Source: an uncultured Pseudomonadota bacterium (GTDB taxonomy: Bacteria > Lernaellota > Lernaellaia > Lernaellales > Lernaellaceae). From it: DNA of 7,333 nucleotides. How positions within the stretch are numbered: the first letter of the stretch is position 1; every line of letters begins with the position of its first letter. Location of the stretch: contig CALBTQ010000774.1 of NCBI GenBank assembly GCA_937967875.1, positions 1-7,333 on the forward strand, given 5' to 3'. The notes under the pieces were generated by a model. That model did no database searches. It was not told the DNA's origin and saw nothing but the letters and a program-made list of their open reading frames with translations. A program made the position numbers and the translations under genes. Positions 5,300-7,333 of this stretch are shown piece by piece.

Positions 5300-5626
5300 A
5301 TGAGCATCACTCGTTTGACCCGTCGTCAGTTCCTCAAAGCCGCCGGCGCGACCACCGCTTTCGCCGCCACCGGCCTGAGCTTCGCGCGCACGGCGTACGC
5401 CGCCGCGGCCGATTACCTGCAGAAGCGCCTCGCGGCTATTTACAAGCACGACGCCGAAATGCCGCTGCGCAAATCGCAAGACAATCCCATGGTCAAGGCG
5501 CTTTACAAAGAGTACCTGGAGCACCCGAATTCGCACTTTGCGCACCACTTGCTGCACACGCACTATGTGGATCGTTCCGACGGCCTGAAAAAGCTCAAAG
5601 CCAAAGGCGCGAAGCTGAAGATGTAA
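5300..5626 (+). CDS. hydB: Periplasmic [FeFe]-hydrogenase small subunit with Tat signal
   Basis: 108 aa. ATG 5300 lies 6 nt after AAAGGAG, which overlaps the hydA stop, so the two form one operon with tight coupling. A twin-arginine motif T-R-R-Q-F-L-K (7-13) precedes an Ala-rich hydrophobic stretch and a likely cleavage site after A34 (AYA|AA). The mature part contains the iron-hydrogenase small-subunit core: Y48-K-H-D-A-E-M-P-L-R, K-S-Q-D-N (58-62), V-K-A-L-Y-K-E-Y-L (65-73) and L-L-H-T-H-Y-V-D-R-S (84-93). This subunit wraps around HydA and supplies the export signal for the folded, cofactor-loaded dimer; it has no cluster ligands itself. Length and layout are normal for the family, with a Lys-rich tail (97-107). 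It is followed by an intrinsic terminator. Confidence 0.95.
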   Translation: MSITRLTRRQFLKAAGATTAFAATGLSFARTAYAAAADYLQKRLAAIYKHDAEMPLRKSQDNPMVKALYKEYLEHPNSHFAHHLLHTHYVDRSDGLKKLKAKGAKLKM

Positions 5627-5647
5627 TTGCATCCTGCAAACGAAACG

Positions 5648-5680
5648 GGGGTCGGGCTCGCCGCGGCCCCTTTTCTTTTT
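5648..5680 (+). terminator. Intrinsic terminator of hydAB
   Basis: The 7-bp stem GGGGTCG/CGGCCCC (5648-5654, 5664-5670; one G-U pair) with a 9-nt loop is followed by TTTTCTTTTT (5671-5680). It starts 21 nt after the hydB stop. The T-run overlaps the stop codon (5679-5681) of the convergent antiporter gene. Confidence 0.85.
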
Positions 5681-7290
5681 AATTGTCCGCCGGCAAATCG
5701 CAACGCGCGCCGTCGGCGTCGACCGCCACCATTTCCTGCGCCTTGGCGGCCAATCGCCGCCCGACCTCGGACTCCTCGTCGACCAACGCGAACGCGCCGG
5801 CGTCCTTGAGTTCGTCCAGCGAGCGGTTGTAGCGCGCGCGCACCACCAGTTTGGCCTGCGGGGCCAGCAACCGAATGCGCTCCACGATGCGCCGCACCGT
5901 GCGCGGATCGGGCAAGGTGATCAGGACCACCTGCGCCTGGGGCACGCCGGCGTGTTCGAGCACCTCCACCCGCGTTGCGTCGCCCGGCTGCACCGTCAAA
6001 CCCTGGTCGCGCGCTTCGGCGACCAACTGCGGATTCATTTCGATGATCGTCGGACAAATTCCCTCTTCGACATACGCCAGCGCTGCCCGATAGCCGGCCG
6101 GACCGAAGCCGACGATCACCACCGGCGAAACCGCGTTCGCCTCTGCGACCGCCGAGGCCGCCACTTTTTCCTCGCCCTTGCGCCAACGCCGGATGACGGC
6201 CTCGGCCAACGGCATGGCGTAGGTCACCAGCAACGGCGACACGAACAACGACAGGACCGTAACCGACGACACCAACGACAACGTTTCCTGATCGATCAAA
6301 CCGTCGCGCGCGGCGATCATCGCCAGTACGAAGGAAAACTCACCGATCTGCGCCAGGGCGAAACCGGTGGCCAACGCATGCCGGCGCGTCTGCCGCAACA
6401 GACGAATCACCAAATACACGACCGCCGCTTTGCCGACGAAAACGATAAGCAAGCCCAGCAGCAGCAGCGGCAGCTTGAACAGCATCACGCGCGGATCGGC
6501 CATCATGCCGATCGACACGAAAAACAGCGTGACGAACAACGTGCGCACCGGTCCGATGTCGGCACGGATCTGCACGCCGTACCCTGATTCGGCCAGCATC
6601 ACGCCCGCCAGAAACGCGCCCAGCGCCGGCGACACGCCCATGACATGCGCCAGCCAGCTCGCCCCGGTCGCCGCCACGATCGTCAGCAGGTGAAACAACT
6701 CACGATTGCGCCGGAAGCTCTCGCGCGCCACCAGCCGCGGGACGAGAATGTTGAACAATCCGTAAAACAACAGCGCCAGCGCGGCCATCGCCGCCGCCTT
6801 CTTGGCGATCGCCAGTAACGAATCGCCGACTCCGCCGCCGCTGGCCAGCAAGGTGATCAGCAGCACCAACGGCACCACGCTGATGTCTTGCAGCAACAAA
6901 ATGCCCAGCGCGTTGCGCCCGTGCACCGCGTCGATCTCCGACCGGTCGTTGAGTACGCGCAGCACCACCGCCGTCGAGCTCAACGCGACGATCGCCCCCA
7001 GCGCGACGCCGCGCGACCACGGCCACACCAGCGCCAGACCGGCCGCGAAGACCAGCATGGTCAGCCCGATCTGCAGACTGCCGCCGACCAGCGCCACGCG
7101 GCCCAGGCTGCGCAGGCGACGGAAGGAAAATTCCAACCCGATGGAAAACAGCAACAACGCCACGCCCAGGTCGGCAAAGCCCATGATCGCCTGCTTCTGG
7201 AACAGTAGCGGCCCCAGCAGCACGCCCGCCGCCAGATAGCCGATCACCGCGCTTTGCTTCAATCGCTCGGCCAGCGCGCCCAGCACCAGC
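5679..7290 (-). CDS. KefB/YbaL-like monovalent cation:proton antiporter (CPA2) with RCK domain, N-terminus missing
   Basis: About 536 residues are readable. Numbering from the GTG at 7286, residues 1 to about 365 form a many-spanning membrane domain of the Na+/H+ exchanger fold with hallmark CPA2 segments: GYLAAGVLLGP (16-26), ALSSTAVVLRVL (101-112), ILLLQD (129-134), LGAFLAGVMLAES (222-234) and FVSIGMMAD (256-264). Residues about 388-515 are a TrkA-N/RCK nucleotide-binding domain with VVIVGFGPAG (389-398), an acidic E416 at the end of beta-2, and GDATR (435-439). In this family the RCK domain gates K+(or Na+)/H+ exchange in response to NAD(H) or related ligands; the ion here cannot be told. 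Total length matches E. coli YbaL (about 558 aa) if roughly 15 N-terminal residues are missing. The frame stays open past the GTG to the insert end, so the GTG is an internal Val and the gene is 5'-truncated. It is convergent with hydAB and not obviously part of their function. Confidence 0.93.
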
Positions 7291-7333
7291 AGATCGGAAG
7301 AGCGTCGTGTAGGGAAAGAGTGTAGATCTCGGT
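7291..7333 (+). other. Illumina P5-side library adapter (not genomic)
   Basis: It starts AGATCGGAAGAGCGTCGTGT and runs through the reverse complement of the TruSeq universal (read-1) adapter to the window end. Base 7291 (A) is the A-tail position, so the last genomic base is 7290. Confidence 0.98.

Overview
The window is one 7,241-bp insert of bacterial DNA (50-7290) lying between Illumina library adapters (1-49 and 7291-7333). No other organismal sequence is present, and both outermost genes are cut by the insert ends. The GC-rich coding DNA, lipoproteins with long poly-aspartate tracts directly after the lipidated cysteine, a multihaem cytochrome and a Desulfovibrio-type periplasmic [FeFe]-hydrogenase suggest a Gram-negative, anaerobic or facultative environmental bacterium. 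A deltaproteobacterial-grade lineage (Desulfobacterota, Myxococcota or Lernaellota-like) is my best inference, with low confidence; there is no rRNA or other phylogenetic marker.

Layout. On the minus strand, 50-536 and 697-1482 encode two exported lipoproteins of the same design: signal peptide, Cys, Asp-rich stalk, then a globular domain. The first lacks its 3' end; the second carries a carbohydrate-binding-module-like C-terminal domain. A divergent promoter region (1483-1655) with a 30-bp dyad precedes a plus-strand pair coupled by a TAATG overlap: an outer-membrane beta-barrel (1656-3065) and a heptahaem c-type cytochrome lipoprotein (3065-3631). A 397-bp non-coding region (3632-4028) holds a TTGTGA-N6-TCACAg dyad, a GC-rich repeat- and palindrome-containing block, a good sigma-70-like promoter with a dyad exactly filling its spacer, and a FadR/TetR-like dyad. 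It leads into hydA (4029-5288) and hydB (5300-5626), the large and small subunits of a periplasmic [FeFe]-hydrogenase, closed by an intrinsic terminator. Convergent to these, 5679-7290 encodes a KefB/YbaL-like cation:proton antiporter with a C-terminal RCK domain, cut at its N-terminus.

How the genes may work together. HydAB should oxidise (or evolve) H2 in the periplasm. It would be carried there by the Tat signal on HydB. Next to it are a haem-rich periplasm-facing lipoprotein and a barrel translationally coupled to it, arranged like a minimal porin-cytochrome conduit. The working hypothesis is H2 oxidation linked to electron transfer across the outer membrane. The hydrogenase assignment is firm; the conduit and the link between the two units are inference.
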